DNA from: Phenylobacterium sp.
Lineage (GTDB): Bacteria; Pseudomonadota; Alphaproteobacteria; Caulobacterales; Caulobacteraceae
Length of the DNA: 64,000 nucleotides
Direction: 5' to 3'
Assembly: GCF_004299445.1 (NCBI RefSeq)
Contig: NZ_SCTC01000004.1
Location: 1 to 64,000, forward strand
Shown in pieces: positions 14,588 to 23,201 of this stretch. The notes beneath the pieces were generated by a model. It was not told where the DNA came from. It saw only the letters and a list, made by a program, of their open reading frames with translations, and searched no databases. The translations under genes were made by a program, and so were the position numbers. Numbering within the stretch: position 1 is the stretch's first letter; the number at the start of each line of letters is the position of its first letter.

Positions 14588-16465
14588 ATGCTGCAAATCA
14601 AAGACCTTGTCCTCGACGCCTGGGGACGCCGCTTCTTCGACCAGGCCACGGTCACCCTGCCCAAGGACGCCAAGGTCGGCCTCGTGGGCCGCAACGGCGT
14701 GGGCAAGTCGACGCTGTTCAAGGTGATCCTGGGCCAGCTCCATGCGGGCGGCGGCGAGATCGGCCTGCCCCGGCATGCCCGGATCGGCTCAGTGGACCAG
14801 GAGCATCCCGCCACGCCGGTCACCCTGCTGGACACGGTGCTCGAGGCGGATGTCGAGCGACACACCCTGCTCTCAAACCTGGATACCGCCCCGCCGGAGG
14901 AGCTGGGCGAAATCTATGCGCGGCTGATCGAGATCGACGCCGACCGCGCGCCCTCGCGCGCCGCGGAAATCCTGGCCGGCCTGGGTTTCTCGCAAGAGGA
15001 TCTGGCGCGGCCGATGGCGGAGTTCTCGGGCGGCTGGCGGATGCGCGTGGCGCTGGCGGCCAGCCTGTTCTCCGAACCAGATCTGCTGCTGCTGGACGAG
15101 CCTACCAACTACCTGGACCTGGAAGGCGCCCTTTGGCTGGAGGCGCGGCTCAAGAAGTACCCGCACACGGCCATCGTCATCAGCCACGACCGCGAGCTGC
15201 TGAACAACTCCTGCGACCACATCCTTCATCTGAAGGACGGCAAGCTGAACCTGTACCCCGGCGGCTACGACAACTTCGAGCGCCAGCTTGCCGAGAAGCT
15301 GCGCCTGCAGGAAGCGACCCGAGCGAAGGTCGAGGCCCACCGGGCCCACCTGCAGTCGTTCGTCGATCGCTTCCGCGCCAAGGCCTCGAAGGCCACCCAG
15401 GCCCAGTCGCGCCTGAAGATGATCGCCAAGCTGCCGCCGGTCTCGGCGGTGATCGAGGAGCGGGTGACCCCGTTCTCGCTGCCCTCGCCCGAGCGCCCCC
15501 TGGCCCCGCCCCTGCTGCGGCTGGAGGACGCCTCGGTCGGCTACGGCGGCGCGCCGATCCTGAAGAAGCTGAACCTGCGACTCGATATCGACGACCGCAT
15601 CGGCCTCCTCGGCGTGAACGGGGCCGGCAAGTCGACCTTCGCCAAGCTGGTGGCGGGCGCGCTGACCACCGGGGCCGGCGCGCTGCATCGCAGTCCGAGG
15701 CTGAAGGTGGGCTGGTTCCACCAGCACCAGATCGAGGCGATGGATCCGACAGACACGCCGCTGGACATCATCCGGCGGCTGATGCCCGGGTCCACCGAGG
15801 CCTCGCGCCGGTCGCGCCTGGCGCAGTTCGGGATCAGCTTCGAGAAGTGCGAGACGACGGTCGCCAACCTGTCGGGCGGCGAGCGCGCGCGCCTGCTGCT
15901 GAACATGGTGGCCATGGAGGCGCCGCACCTGCTGATCCTCGACGAGCCGACCAACCACCTCGACATCGACTCGCGCCGCGCCCTGCTGGACGCCCTGAAC
16001 GATTACGAGGGCGCGGTGATCCTCATCACCCACGACCGTTCGCTGATGGAGCTTGTGGCCGACCGCCTGTGGCTGGCGGCAGACGGCAAGATCGAGCCGT
16101 TCGATGGCGACATGGAGGACTATGCGGCGTTCGTGCTGGAGCGCGCCCGCGTGGCCGCGCGCAGTCCGACGCAGGTGAAGGCCGAACCTGAGCCGGTCGT
16201 CGCGCCGCCCCCGCCAGCGCCGCGGGTGAAGGTTCCCACCGGCACGGCGCGCCGCCGCGCCGAGACGGCGGAAGCGGCTCTGGCGAAGGCGAACGAACTG
16301 GTCGCGTCGATCGACCGGGCGCTGAGCGACCCGGCGACCTTTGCCGGCGACCCCGCGAAGGCCGCCGACCTGGGCCGCCGGCGTGAGGCCGCCCAGAGCG
16401 CCCTGGAGGCCGCCGAGCTCGAATGGATCGAGGCCCAGGAAGCCTACGAGGCGCTCATCCAGTAA
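14588..16465 (+). CDS. ABC-F family ATPase (YheS/Uup-like)
   Basis: This 625-residue protein has two ABC cassettes and no membrane domain, typical of ABC-F translation factors that act at the ribosomal E site. Cassette 1: Walker A VGRNGVGKSTLF near residue 34, a signature variant FSGGWRMRVAL and LLLLDEPTNYLDL. The linker (about 235-300) is helical (QATRAKVEAHRAHLQ-like). Cassette 2: GVNGAGKSTFAK near residue 344, LSGGERARLLL and LLILDEPTNHLDID. A C-terminal helical region (about 545-625) with ARRRAETAEAALAKANEL may be the coiled-coil domain of Uup relatives. Which ABC-F subtype it is cannot be settled by eye. It appears to have its own promoter. Confidence 0.95.
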   Translation: MLQIKDLVLDAWGRRFFDQATVTLPKDAKVGLVGRNGVGKSTLFKVILGQLHAGGGEIGLPRHARIGSVDQEHPATPVTLLDTVLEADVERHTLLSNLDTAPPEELGEIYARLIEIDADRAPSRAAEILAGLGFSQEDLARPMAEFSGGWRMRVALAASLFSEPDLLLLDEPTNYLDLEGALWLEARLKKYPHTAIVISHDRELLNNSCDHILHLKDGKLNLYPGGYDNFERQLAEKLRLQEATRAKVEAHRAHLQSFVDRFRAKASKATQAQSRLKMIAKLPPVSAVIEERVTPFSLPSPERPLAPPLLRLEDASVGYGGAPILKKLNLRLDIDDRIGLLGVNGAGKSTFAKLVAGALTTGAGALHRSPRLKVGWFHQHQIEAMDPTDTPLDIIRRLMPGSTEASRRSRLAQFGISFEKCETTVANLSGGERARLLLNMVAMEAPHLLILDEPTNHLDIDSRRALLDALNDYEGAVILITHDRSLMELVADRLWLAADGKIEPFDGDMEDYAAFVLERARVAARSPTQVKAEPEPVVAPPPPAPRVKVPTGTARRRAETAEAALAKANELVASIDRALSDPATFAGDPAKAADLGRRREAAQSALEAAELEWIEAQEAYEALIQ

Positions 16466-16469
16466 GGCG

Positions 16470-16745
16470 TCAGGTGATGTGCTTGGGGCTGATCGGATCC
16501 GAGCCCGGGAAGGTTTCTTCCAGCGCCTCGTCGACCAGGGCCTCCTGACGGTCCTCGGCCTTGGCTTCGCGCTCGGCCATGTGGTCGATCTTCTCGCCTT
16601 CGGGCGGCGGCTCGACCGCGCGGACGTGCGCCGCCTCGAAGTTGCGGTGCTCTTCCAGCGCCTTCGCAGCCTCGGTCGAGGGCGCGTCGGTTGGGTTGCG
16701 GATCGGGGCCTCGTCGGCGTCGGGGCGGGTCTGGTTGTCGGGCAT
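16470..16745 (-). CDS. Small acidic hypothetical protein
   Basis: This 91-residue, strongly hydrophilic and acidic protein (MPDNQTRPDADEAPIRNPTD at the start) is probably disordered in its first half. It ends in EALVDEALEETFPGSDPISP, a tail I have seen on short alphaproteobacterial proteins of unknown function. There is no signal peptide or membrane segment. Its stop is 4 bases from the convergent ABC-F stop. It is followed upstream by the PHA-system gene on the same strand with about 60 bases between. Confidence 0.75.
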   Translation of the reverse strand: MPDNQTRPDADEAPIRNPTDAPSTEAAKALEEHRNFEAAHVRAVEPPPEGEKIDHMAEREAKAEDRQEALVDEALEETFPGSDPISPKHIT

Positions 16746-16804
16746 GTGGGGCTCCTGAAAACTGTCCCCCGAAGAACGTCCGCCTGCGGTTTAGGTTGCT
16801 CGGA

Positions 16805-17122
16805 TCAGCCCCGCTTGGGCCCCTCCAGCAGGATCTGACCCTGCTCCCGCAACCGGCCCTTCACCTTGCCGGCGATCATCGCGAAAATGCCCGGCAGGTT
16901 CACCTCCAGGCAGACCTCGCGCTCCTGCACGAGGATCTTGCCCGACACGGTCTGGCCGATCGCGACCAGCGAGAAATGCAGCGTGTCGCCGTCCCAGGTC
17001 TTCTCGAGGTCGCCCACCGCGCCGATCTGGCCGGTCAGCCGGGCGGCGCCCTCGTCGATCCGGCGGCGGGCCTCGGCGCGACCGAGTTCATGGGGAATGT
17101 TGACGACGACAGGTTTGCTCAT
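16805..17122 (-). CDS. Polyhydroxyalkanoic acid system family protein
   Basis: This 105-residue protein matches the family annotated as polyhydroxyalkanoic acid system protein. It starts VVVNIPHELGRAEARRRIDE, continues with EKTWDGDTLHFSLVAIGQTV and ends with LPGIFAMIAGKVKGRLREQG. The family name comes from its association with PHA granule regions. The structure suggests a lipid- or polyester-binding beta sheet, but the biochemistry is unknown. No PHA synthase is in the window. It lies about 55 bases downstream of the BON-domain gene on the same strand. Confidence 0.85.
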   Translation of the reverse strand: MSKPVVVNIPHELGRAEARRRIDEGAARLTGQIGAVGDLEKTWDGDTLHFSLVAIGQTVSGKILVQEREVCLEVNLPGIFAMIAGKVKGRLREQGQILLEGPKRG

Positions 17123-17177
17123 GATGCGACAACAGTTGGGATGCCCGGCGCGGTTCCGCAGCCCCCTGGCTCGTCAT

Positions 17178-17669
17178 TCACGAGAAGAACGTCCATCGTC
17201 CGCGCTCGCGGACGCGGAGGTTGTTCTGCACGTTGCGGACGCCGTCGATGTCGGCGACGTCCTCGATGCGCCGCTTGTCGCCCTTGTGGCGAACCGTGCC
17301 GAAGAGGGTGACCTCGCGGTCGTGCACCTCGACCTTCACCTCGCGCAGGTCCAGGCGGCGTTCGTCCTCCAACCGCTCCATGATCACCGCCCACAGCACG
17401 CGGTCCGAAGGGCCGTCGCGGCGGACGGTCCGAGGGTCGCGGTCATGGGCGGCCCCGTCATCGCGGTAGCGCCGCGGTTCATCGACGGGCGGCAGCGGCG
17501 GTTCGCCCGGGTGCGGCCGGCCGTCGTCGTAGGCCCGGTAACCCGAGCGGGTCCGGGGGTCGTAGCCATAGAGGTTGGAATAGTCGGCCTGGCCGTAGTC
17601 GTCGCGCGCCGGGTCGCGCAGACGCCGCAGACGATCGGCCTCCCGATTGCGCCAGTCTTCGCGTTCCAT
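17178..17669 (-). CDS. BON domain-containing protein
   Basis: This 163-residue protein has a long, charged, Tyr/Arg/Asp-rich N-terminal region (residues 1-95, for example DDYGQADYSNLYGYDPRTRS) that is probably disordered. One BON domain follows at about residues 100-163 (VLWAVIMERLEDERRLDLRE, VKVEVHDREVTLFGTVRHKG, IDGVRNVQNNLRVR). BON domains bind phospholipids or surfaces. There is no signal peptide in the chosen start (ATG 17667-17669, GGAG upstream); an extension to 17744 is open but has no better features. It is divergent from the YbhN-like gene. Confidence 0.85.
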   Translation of the reverse strand: MEREDWRNREADRLRRLRDPARDDYGQADYSNLYGYDPRTRSGYRAYDDGRPHPGEPPLPPVDEPRRYRDDGAAHDRDPRTVRRDGPSDRVLWAVIMERLEDERRLDLREVKVEVHDREVTLFGTVRHKGDKRRIEDVADIDGVRNVQNNLRVRERGRWTFFS

Positions 17670-17716
17670 CGGCCATCTCCTCAATTTCGTCGGGAAGTGG
17701 GGAAAGAACCTCCGCC

Positions 17717-18811
17717 TTGCACTTCGGTTCCAGGAAGGGACCATGGGCGCGCCCTCGATTCCCTGCGGATATCCGGCCCTTGCTGACGCCCGACCCTACC
17801 GCCAGGCCCGAGCCCCTCCCCGAGGATGTGGAAGAGGAGCTGGCTGCGGTGCTCCCAGAGACGCAGGGCTCGCGCTTCGGCCGGTTCCTGCGGAGCGCGG
17901 TGTGGCACTTCGTGGCCGTCCTGCTGCTGGCGGCGGCGGCGTTCATCCTGTGGCGCGAGTTCCATGACCTCAGTCCGCAGGACCTTGCGGCGGCGATCCG
18001 GGCCTGGGGCTGGGATTCCACTCTGCTGGCGATCGTCTTCTCGGCGCTGAGCTTCCTGCTGATGGGCGTGGTCGAGCTGATGGGCCTCCGCTGGGCGGGG
18101 GCAAAGATCGGCGCCGGGCAAGCCCTGGCGGGCGGGTTCATCGCCTGCGCCATCTCGCACAGCCTGGGCGCCAACCTGCTGGTGGCTGGCGCGGTGCGGG
18201 CCCGGTTCTACGGCAAGCACGGTATCACCCTGCGCCAGGTGGCGGCCGCGACGGTCTTCAACAGCTTCACCTTCGCCGTGGGCATCTGCACCCTGGCGGG
18301 CGCCAGCCTGCTGCTGGCCGGCAGCAAGGAGATCGCCGCCGTCAGCCGGATCGCAAATCCGGTGGCCGATGTCCTGGGCGGCCTCCTGATCACCGGCGTC
18401 GTCGGCTACGTCGTTCTCTGCGCTGTGCTGCACAAGCCGCTGCGGGCGTTCGGCCACAGCGTGAAGCTGCCCTCTGTCCGCGTCGCGCTGGCGCAGCTGG
18501 CCATCGGCACGGTCGACAACGCGGTGGCCGCGGCCATCCTCTGGATCCTGCTGCCGGCCGGCGCCGTCGGCTATTTCACCTTCGTAGGGGCGTACGCGCC
18601 ATCGGTGGTTGTAGGCCTGATCAGCCATGTTCCCGGCGGCGTGGGGGTGTTCGAGAGCTCGGTCTCGACCCTGCTGAAGGGGATCGACAGCGCCGCCCTG
18701 GCCGCCGCCTTCCTCGGCTATCGGCTGTTCTTCTTCGTGCTGCCGCTGATGATCGCCGGCCTGGCCCTCGCGATCGACACGGTGCGCGAGCGCGCGCGCC
18801 GCCCGGCCTGA
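17717..18811 (+). CDS. YbhN/UPF0104-type integral membrane protein
   Basis: This polytopic protein of up to 364 residues belongs to the lysylphosphatidylglycerol-synthase transmembrane (UPF0104/YbhN) family. Six to eight membrane segments are visible, starting at FVAVLLLAAAAFILW near residue 66. Family blocks are AISHSLGANLLVAGAVRARF and VGLISHVPGGVGVFESSV. It lacks the soluble MprF synthase domain, so it is probably a lipid-handling or flippase-like protein rather than an aminoacyl-lipid synthase. The start is uncertain: TTG at 17717 gives the longest form, and a TTG at 17780 would give 343 residues. Confidence 0.85.
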   Translation: MHFGSRKGPWARPRFPADIRPLLTPDPTARPEPLPEDVEEELAAVLPETQGSRFGRFLRSAVWHFVAVLLLAAAAFILWREFHDLSPQDLAAAIRAWGWDSTLLAIVFSALSFLLMGVVELMGLRWAGAKIGAGQALAGGFIACAISHSLGANLLVAGAVRARFYGKHGITLRQVAAATVFNSFTFAVGICTLAGASLLLAGSKEIAAVSRIANPVADVLGGLLITGVVGYVVLCAVLHKPLRAFGHSVKLPSVRVALAQLAIGTVDNAVAAAILWILLPAGAVGYFTFVGAYAPSVVVGLISHVPGGVGVFESSVSTLLKGIDSAALAAAFLGYRLFFFVLPLMIAGLALAIDTVRERARRPA

Positions 18812-19136
18812 CGTCGAAGAAAATTCGGGCTCCCGAAAAAAATTCTACGCAGAGGTGCATCTTTCCGCATCCGGGGGGGATCCGCCGACGTAACTCCCCT
18901 GTCCGCGCATCTCCCACAAGCATCGGACACCAGAAACGCGGCGGCGGCCCTGTTCCCCGACAACCGCCACCGTGCGCCCCGGTCCCCGCCTCCCGTCGCG
19001 GGACCGGGGCGACCCTTACAGGTCGCCCCGGTCTGTTTGCTTAGGTTGGGGGGTGACCCTTACAGACTGGGCTGCGCTTGACCGGAACAAGCGCCACCCT
19101 CGTCGGGCTCCCCCAACACTGCTACTGGAACCGGCC
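18812..19136. other. Gene-free stretch with hairpins
   Basis: These 325 bases carry no convincing gene. They contain TTCGGG-CTC-CCGAA near 18826 flanked by A/T runs, the strong 13-bp hairpin listed separately, and two copies of GACCCTTACAG (19011-19021 and 19054-19064). The region just before 19137 should hold the promoter of the HAD phosphatase gene, but I see no clear match. Confidence 0.6.
19002..19038 (+). terminator. Strong hairpin, probable terminator
   Basis: GACCGGGGCGACC (19002-19014) is perfectly complementary to 19021-19033 across a six-base loop. On the plus strand it is followed by TGTTTGCTT. It is 190 bases beyond the YbhN-like gene, so it could end that transcript or be an independent structure. 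Confidence 0.55.
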
Positions 19137-19967
19137 ATGAGCCGCCCTCTCGCCGTCTTCGCCTACGATTTCGACGGCACCCTTGCGCCCGGCAACATGC
19201 AGGAACACGCCTTCATCCCCGACGAGCTGGGGATGGCGCACGCTGATTTCTGGGCCGAGGCGGGCAAGCTGGCGCGCGAGCAGCGCGGCGACGGCATCCT
19301 GGCCTACATGCACCTGATGCTGGCCAAGGCCCGCGAGAAGGGCCTGGAGCTCAGCCACGACAGCTGGCGCCGCAGAGGCGCCGCCCTGCCCCTGTTTCCC
19401 GGCGTCGAGGACTGGTTCGCCCGCCAGAATGCGCGGGCCGAGGCGCTGGGCCTGGACCTGCGCCACTTCATCATCTCGTCGGGCAATCGCGAGCTGATCG
19501 AGGGCTCGCCGATCGCCAAGTGGTTTGACCGGATTTACGCCTCCGGCTTCATGTTCGACGAGGACGACGACGCGATGGGGATCGCGCTGGCGATCAACTA
19601 CACGGGCAAGACCCAGTACCTGTTCCGCATCAACAAGTGGACGCTGGACGAGTGGGACAACGACGGCATCAACGCCGTCCAGGCCGACCGCGACCGCCCG
19701 GTGCCCTTCGACCGCATCGCCTTCTTCGGCGACGGGCTGACGGACATCCCGGTGATGCGGGTGATGACCGACCACGGCGGCCACCCGGTGGCGGTCTACG
19801 ACCCCGACAAGGAGATCACCGAGGCCGCGGCCGAGAAGCTGCTGAAGGACGGCCGCGCGCGCCTGGCGGCCGGCGGCGACTACCGCGAGGGCTCGCCGCT
19901 GGACACCCTGGCCGACGAGATCCTGCGCGAGATGGCGCGGGGCGTGACCAGCGATATGTTCGGGTAG
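19137..19967 (+). CDS. HAD family hydrolase (phosphatase-like)
   Basis: This 276-residue protein has all four HAD motifs: motif I FAYDFDGTLAPGN (residues 8-20), motif II in LRHFIISSGNREL, a probable motif III lysine (FRINKWTLDEW) and motif IV IAFFGDGLTDIPVM. A helical cap domain lies between motifs I and II. The type fits phosphoserine-phosphatase-like HADs, but the substrate is unknown. The ATG at 19137 is 10 residues before the nucleophile and is preferred over further upstream in-frame codons, which would run through the hairpin region. No obvious partner gene is nearby. Confidence 0.9.
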   Translation: MSRPLAVFAYDFDGTLAPGNMQEHAFIPDELGMAHADFWAEAGKLAREQRGDGILAYMHLMLAKAREKGLELSHDSWRRRGAALPLFPGVEDWFARQNARAEALGLDLRHFIISSGNRELIEGSPIAKWFDRIYASGFMFDEDDDAMGIALAINYTGKTQYLFRINKWTLDEWDNDGINAVQADRDRPVPFDRIAFFGDGLTDIPVMRVMTDHGGHPVAVYDPDKEITEAAAEKLLKDGRARLAAGGDYREGSPLDTLADEILREMARGVTSDMFG

Positions 19968-19977
19968 GGCCGCGACC

Positions 19978-20268
19978 TCAGTCGCAACCGTCGACCAGGA
20001 TCAGTTTACTGTCGGTGGTCCCGTGCCGGACCGCGAAGAGACCCTGCGCCTCCGGGTCGTCCAGGAACGCCCTCGCGTTGTCCTGCGACGGGAACTCCAG
20101 GATAACCAGCCGCTGGGGCGACCAATTGCCCTCAATCACGGTCGGCTCGACGCCGCGAACGATATAGCGGCCGCCGTGCTTCTCGATGAACGCCGGGATG
20201 GCCGAGACGTAGGGAAGGAAGCCCCGCAAGTTGTGGACGGCGAAATCCAGCACGAGGTAGGCCTTCAT
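19978..20268 (-). CDS. DUF1330 family protein
   Basis: This 96-residue protein has an alpha/beta-barrel dimeric fold (ferredoxin-like) of the DUF1330 type. It starts AYLVLDFAVHNLRGFLPYVS, has IEKHGGRYIVRGVEPTVIEG in the middle, and LVILEFPSQDNARAFLDDPE after it. The last block is the family signature (hFPS-x(2)-A-x(2)-F). No enzyme activity is known. The ATG at 20266-20268 is 2 bases beyond the stop of the NAD(P)HX repair gene, so it is the second gene of that operon. Confidence 0.9.
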   Translation of the reverse strand: MKAYLVLDFAVHNLRGFLPYVSAIPAFIEKHGGRYIVRGVEPTVIEGNWSPQRLVILEFPSQDNARAFLDDPEAQGLFAVRHGTTDSKLILVDGCD

Positions 20269-20270
20269 CG

Positions 20271-21716
20271 TCACCGCTCCTCGTACAGCCGCCGTAGCAC
20301 CGTCGGCGCGAGACCCGGCAGGTCCTCCGAGATCAGGCCCGGGCCATGTAGTTCCGCCGCCTCCGCGTGGATCCAGGCGGCGGCGCAGGCGGCTTCGAAG
20401 CTGTCCATGCCCTGGCTGACGAGGCCGCCGATGAAGCCGGCCAGCACGTCGCCTGAGCCCGCGGTGGCCAGCCAAGGCGAGCCGTTGATGTTCACCGCGC
20501 AGCGGCCGTCGGGTGCGGCGATCACGGTGTCGGCGCCCTTGAGCAGCACGACGGCGCCGGCCTTGGCTGCGGCGCGACGGGCGGCGGTGATGCGTTCTGG
20601 GGCGGCCTTGAGCAGGCCGGGGAACAGGCGCTCGAATTCGCCCTGGTGCGGGGTCAGGACGTCGTCGCGGTCCAGCACCGAGAACAGTTCGCCCGGATCG
20701 TCGCGGAAGACGGTGATCGCGTCGGCGTCCAGGACCAGCGCCGCGCCGGTGCGGGCGAGCGCCAGGACGTTCAGCAGCGTGGTCTCGGTGACGCCGGCGG
20801 CCGGGCCAATGACCGCGGCGTCGGCCTGGTCGGCGGCCTGTTCCAGCTCCAGGTCGTTGGCGTAGGGCTTCAGCATCACCGCCTCGAGATGGGCGGCGTT
20901 GGCGGCCAGGGCCTCTTCCCGGGCGTAGATCGTGACCAGCCCGGCGCCGATGCGCAGGCCCGCGCGGGCGGAGAGCCGGGCCGCCCCCGTGCTCCAGGCG
21001 TCGCCGCTGACCACGATCAAGCGGCCACGCTGGTGCTTGTGCGAGGACGCCGAGGGCCAGGGAAACCGGGCGCGCCAGAGTTCGGGGCCGTTCTCGAACA
21101 GCGTGGACGGCGTCGCGCCCAGGCCGATATCGGCGACCACGATCTCGCCGCAGCGGCTGCGGCCAGGCTCCAGCACATGGGCCGGCTTGCGGGCGTGGAA
21201 CGTCACGGTCAGGCCGGCGATGAACGATGGCCCCAACGGCTGGCCGGTGTCGCCCGGCAGGCCGCTGGGCGTGTCGATGGCGACCACCGTCTCGGGACGG
21301 CTGGCCAGCAGGGCGGCGGCGTGGGCGGCCGCGCCGTCCAGGGCCCGCGACAGGCCGGCGCCGAACAGCGCGTCGATGACCAGGGCCTCGCCGAGGGCGC
21401 CGTCCAGCGGCAGGGTCTCGCCATCCCAGCGGGCGCGCATGGCCTGGGCGTCAGGGGTCGCGGGCTCGCCCAGCGCGCGGACCGACACGGGCCATCCCCG
21501 CGCCTTCAGCAGCCGGGCCACGACATAGCCGTCGCCGCCATTGTTCCCGGGGCCGCAGAGCACAAGCACGGGCTGGACATCGAAGCGCTGGGTGACCGCG
21601 TCGGCCACGGCCAGGCCGGCGCGTTCCATCAACTCGACGCCGGGCGTTCCGGCCGCGATGGCGGCCTTATCGGCCGCGCCCATCTCGGCGACGGTGAGGA
21701 TGGGACGGGCGGTCAA
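20271..21716 (-). CDS. nnr: Bifunctional NAD(P)H-hydrate epimerase / ADP-dependent dehydratase
   Basis: This repair enzyme converts hydrated, inactive NADHX/NADPHX back to usable cofactor. The N-terminal YjeF_N epimerase domain (about residues 1-210) has LVLCGPGNNGGDGYVVARLL and DALFGAGLSR. The C-terminal carbohydrate-kinase-like dehydratase domain (about 230-481) has LDADAITVF, LTPHQGEFERLFP, VLLKGADTVI and WLATAGSGDVLAGFIGGL. The total of 481 residues is usual for the fused form. I chose the TTG at 21714-21716 because AGGAG lies 6 bases before it; longer versions have poorer sites. The DUF1330 gene follows in the same operon, and the PhyH gene is divergent. Confidence 0.95.
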   Translation of the reverse strand: MTARPILTVAEMGAADKAAIAAGTPGVELMERAGLAVADAVTQRFDVQPVLVLCGPGNNGGDGYVVARLLKARGWPVSVRALGEPATPDAQAMRARWDGETLPLDGALGEALVIDALFGAGLSRALDGAAAHAAALLASRPETVVAIDTPSGLPGDTGQPLGPSFIAGLTVTFHARKPAHVLEPGRSRCGEIVVADIGLGATPSTLFENGPELWRARFPWPSASSHKHQRGRLIVVSGDAWSTGAARLSARAGLRIGAGLVTIYAREEALAANAAHLEAVMLKPYANDLELEQAADQADAAVIGPAAGVTETTLLNVLALARTGAALVLDADAITVFRDDPGELFSVLDRDDVLTPHQGEFERLFPGLLKAAPERITAARRAAAKAGAVVLLKGADTVIAAPDGRCAVNINGSPWLATAGSGDVLAGFIGGLVSQGMDSFEAACAAAWIHAEAAELHGPGLISEDLPGLAPTVLRRLYEER

Positions 21717-21828
21717 GCTGAACTCCTGGGCCAACGGCCTGTCTTCCAACGCCGGGCGCGCCGGTTCAAGCCCTTCGCACCTGCGCTGCGCCTCGGCTAG
21801 CATGCCCTCTGGACAGGAGTATGACCGG

Positions 21829-22629
21829 ATGGACGACGCCGCCCGCGCTGACCACATCGGACGCGTCCGACGCGACGGCTACACGATCGTCGAGAACGCC
21901 ATCGCACCCGACCTGATCGAGGCGTTGAACGACGCGCTGGCCCGCCTGGAACGCGACCTGGACGCCAAGCCCGCGATGAACGCCTTCGAGGGCCACCGCA
22001 CGGTGCGCATCTACAACCTGCTGGCCCACGGAGCCCCGTTCGACCAGATCCCGACCCATGAGGCGGTGCTGCCCGTGATCGAGGGCGTGCTCGACCCTGG
22101 CTGTCTGATCTCGTCGCTCTCGTCCATCGCCATCGATCCCGGCGAGACGGCCCAGCCGATCCATGCGGACGACATGGTGATCCCCCTGGACAAGCCGCAC
22201 CGGCCGATCGTCTGCAATTCGATGTGGGCGCTCACCGACTTCACCGAGGAAAACGGCGCGACCCGGCTGGTCCCCGGCAGTCACCTGAAGGGCAACCCCG
22301 AGTACGGCGGCGCCTATGACACCATTCCCGCCGAGATGGCGAAGGGCAGCGTGCTGATCTGGGAGGGGTCGCTCTGGCACGGCGGCGGGGCCAACCGAAC
22401 CGACACGCGCCGGACGGGCATCGCCATGAACTACTGCGCGGGCTTCATCCGCCAGCAGGAGAACCAGCAGCTGGGCCTGTCGCCCGACTTGGTGCGCGGC
22501 TTCTCCCCGCGTCTCCAGGAGCTGGTGGGCTACGGCGTCTACCAGGGCCTGATCGGCCACATCGACAAGTCGAGCCCCGCGCAACGCCTGAACGGCGGCG
22601 GATCGTTCCGATCGATCTGGGACCGCTAG
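21829..22629 (+). CDS. Phytanoyl-CoA dioxygenase (PhyH) family protein
   Basis: This 266-residue Fe(II)/2-oxoglutarate-dependent oxygenase of the PhyH family begins with a helical region (RVRRDGYTIVENAIAPDLIE). The jelly-roll core has the iron facial triad as H-x-D in QPIHADDMVIPL and a distal His in LWHGGGANRTDTRR, where the Arg binds 2-oxoglutarate. The substrate is unknown; relatives hydroxylate lipids or small metabolites. The ATG at 21829 has AGGAG 9 bases upstream. Its TAG shares the tetranucleotide CTAG with the stop of the convergent phosphatase gene. Confidence 0.92.
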   Translation: MDDAARADHIGRVRRDGYTIVENAIAPDLIEALNDALARLERDLDAKPAMNAFEGHRTVRIYNLLAHGAPFDQIPTHEAVLPVIEGVLDPGCLISSLSSIAIDPGETAQPIHADDMVIPLDKPHRPIVCNSMWALTDFTEENGATRLVPGSHLKGNPEYGGAYDTIPAEMAKGSVLIWEGSLWHGGGANRTDTRRTGIAMNYCAGFIRQQENQQLGLSPDLVRGFSPRLQELVGYGVYQGLIGHIDKSSPAQRLNGGGSFRSIWDR

Positions 22630-23195
22630 AGGACGCTGGTCGCCGCCTCGGCGCCCTTTTCGACCAGCCGGACCGTCTCGCCGTCGGTCTCCAGGATGGT
22701 GATCGAGCAGTGGTCGGGCCGGAAGGCCAGCACCTGGTCCACGCCCAGCAGCTTGGAGACCGCCGCGTTGATCGCGACGTAGTGCGAAAAGACCGCCGTG
22801 TTTCCGCGTCGCGCCAGCGAGGCGATGATCTCGCCGCGCCAGGCGTCGTAGTCCATGTCGCCCTGAATCGCCCCCCACGTCCCCTGGAACGCCTCGCGCA
22901 GCCAACCCGGCCGGGCCTCGGCCGACAGCGCCCTGGGCGTCGGGATTTCGCCCACCACCGGATCGATCTCGGCGGCGACGCCCAGGGTCTGGGCGGTCGG
23001 CTCGGCGGTCTCGCGGCAGCGGCGGAGCGGCGAGCTCACGACCAGGGTCGGACGCTCGGCCTCCGGACGCGAGAGCAGCCAGTCGCGGGCCGCCCTCGCC
23101 TGTTCCTGGCCCGTCTCGTCGAGACCCGGATCGTCGTCGTGGCCACCCCAGGTGGAGGACGGCCGGCCGTGCCGGATCAGGTAGAGACGCGCCAT
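22626..23195 (-). CDS. Histidine phosphatase family protein
   Basis: This 189-residue member of the phosphoglycerate-mutase-like branch has the RHG motif at the N-terminus (LYLIRHGRPSSTWGG), the phosphohistidine site. VVSSPLRRCRETAEPTAQTL follows, with the second Arg pocket, and the second catalytic His is in TAVFSHYVAINAAV. Such enzymes remove phosphate from sugars, nucleotides or proteins; the substrate is unknown. It lies 6 bases downstream of the thiolase-like gene on the same strand, so they are co-transcribed. Confidence 0.92.
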   Translation of the reverse strand: MARLYLIRHGRPSSTWGGHDDDPGLDETGQEQARAARDWLLSRPEAERPTLVVSSPLRRCRETAEPTAQTLGVAAEIDPVVGEIPTPRALSAEARPGWLREAFQGTWGAIQGDMDYDAWRGEIIASLARRGNTAVFSHYVAINAAVSKLLGVDQVLAFRPDHCSITILETDGETVRLVEKGAEAATSVL

Positions 23196-23201
23196 GAGGG
23201 A

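Noticed and set aside
14873..16033. Long minus-strand frame opposite the ABC-F gene
   Set aside because: It mirrors codon bias of the real gene, is full of Val, Gln, Arg and Gly, and has no family features.
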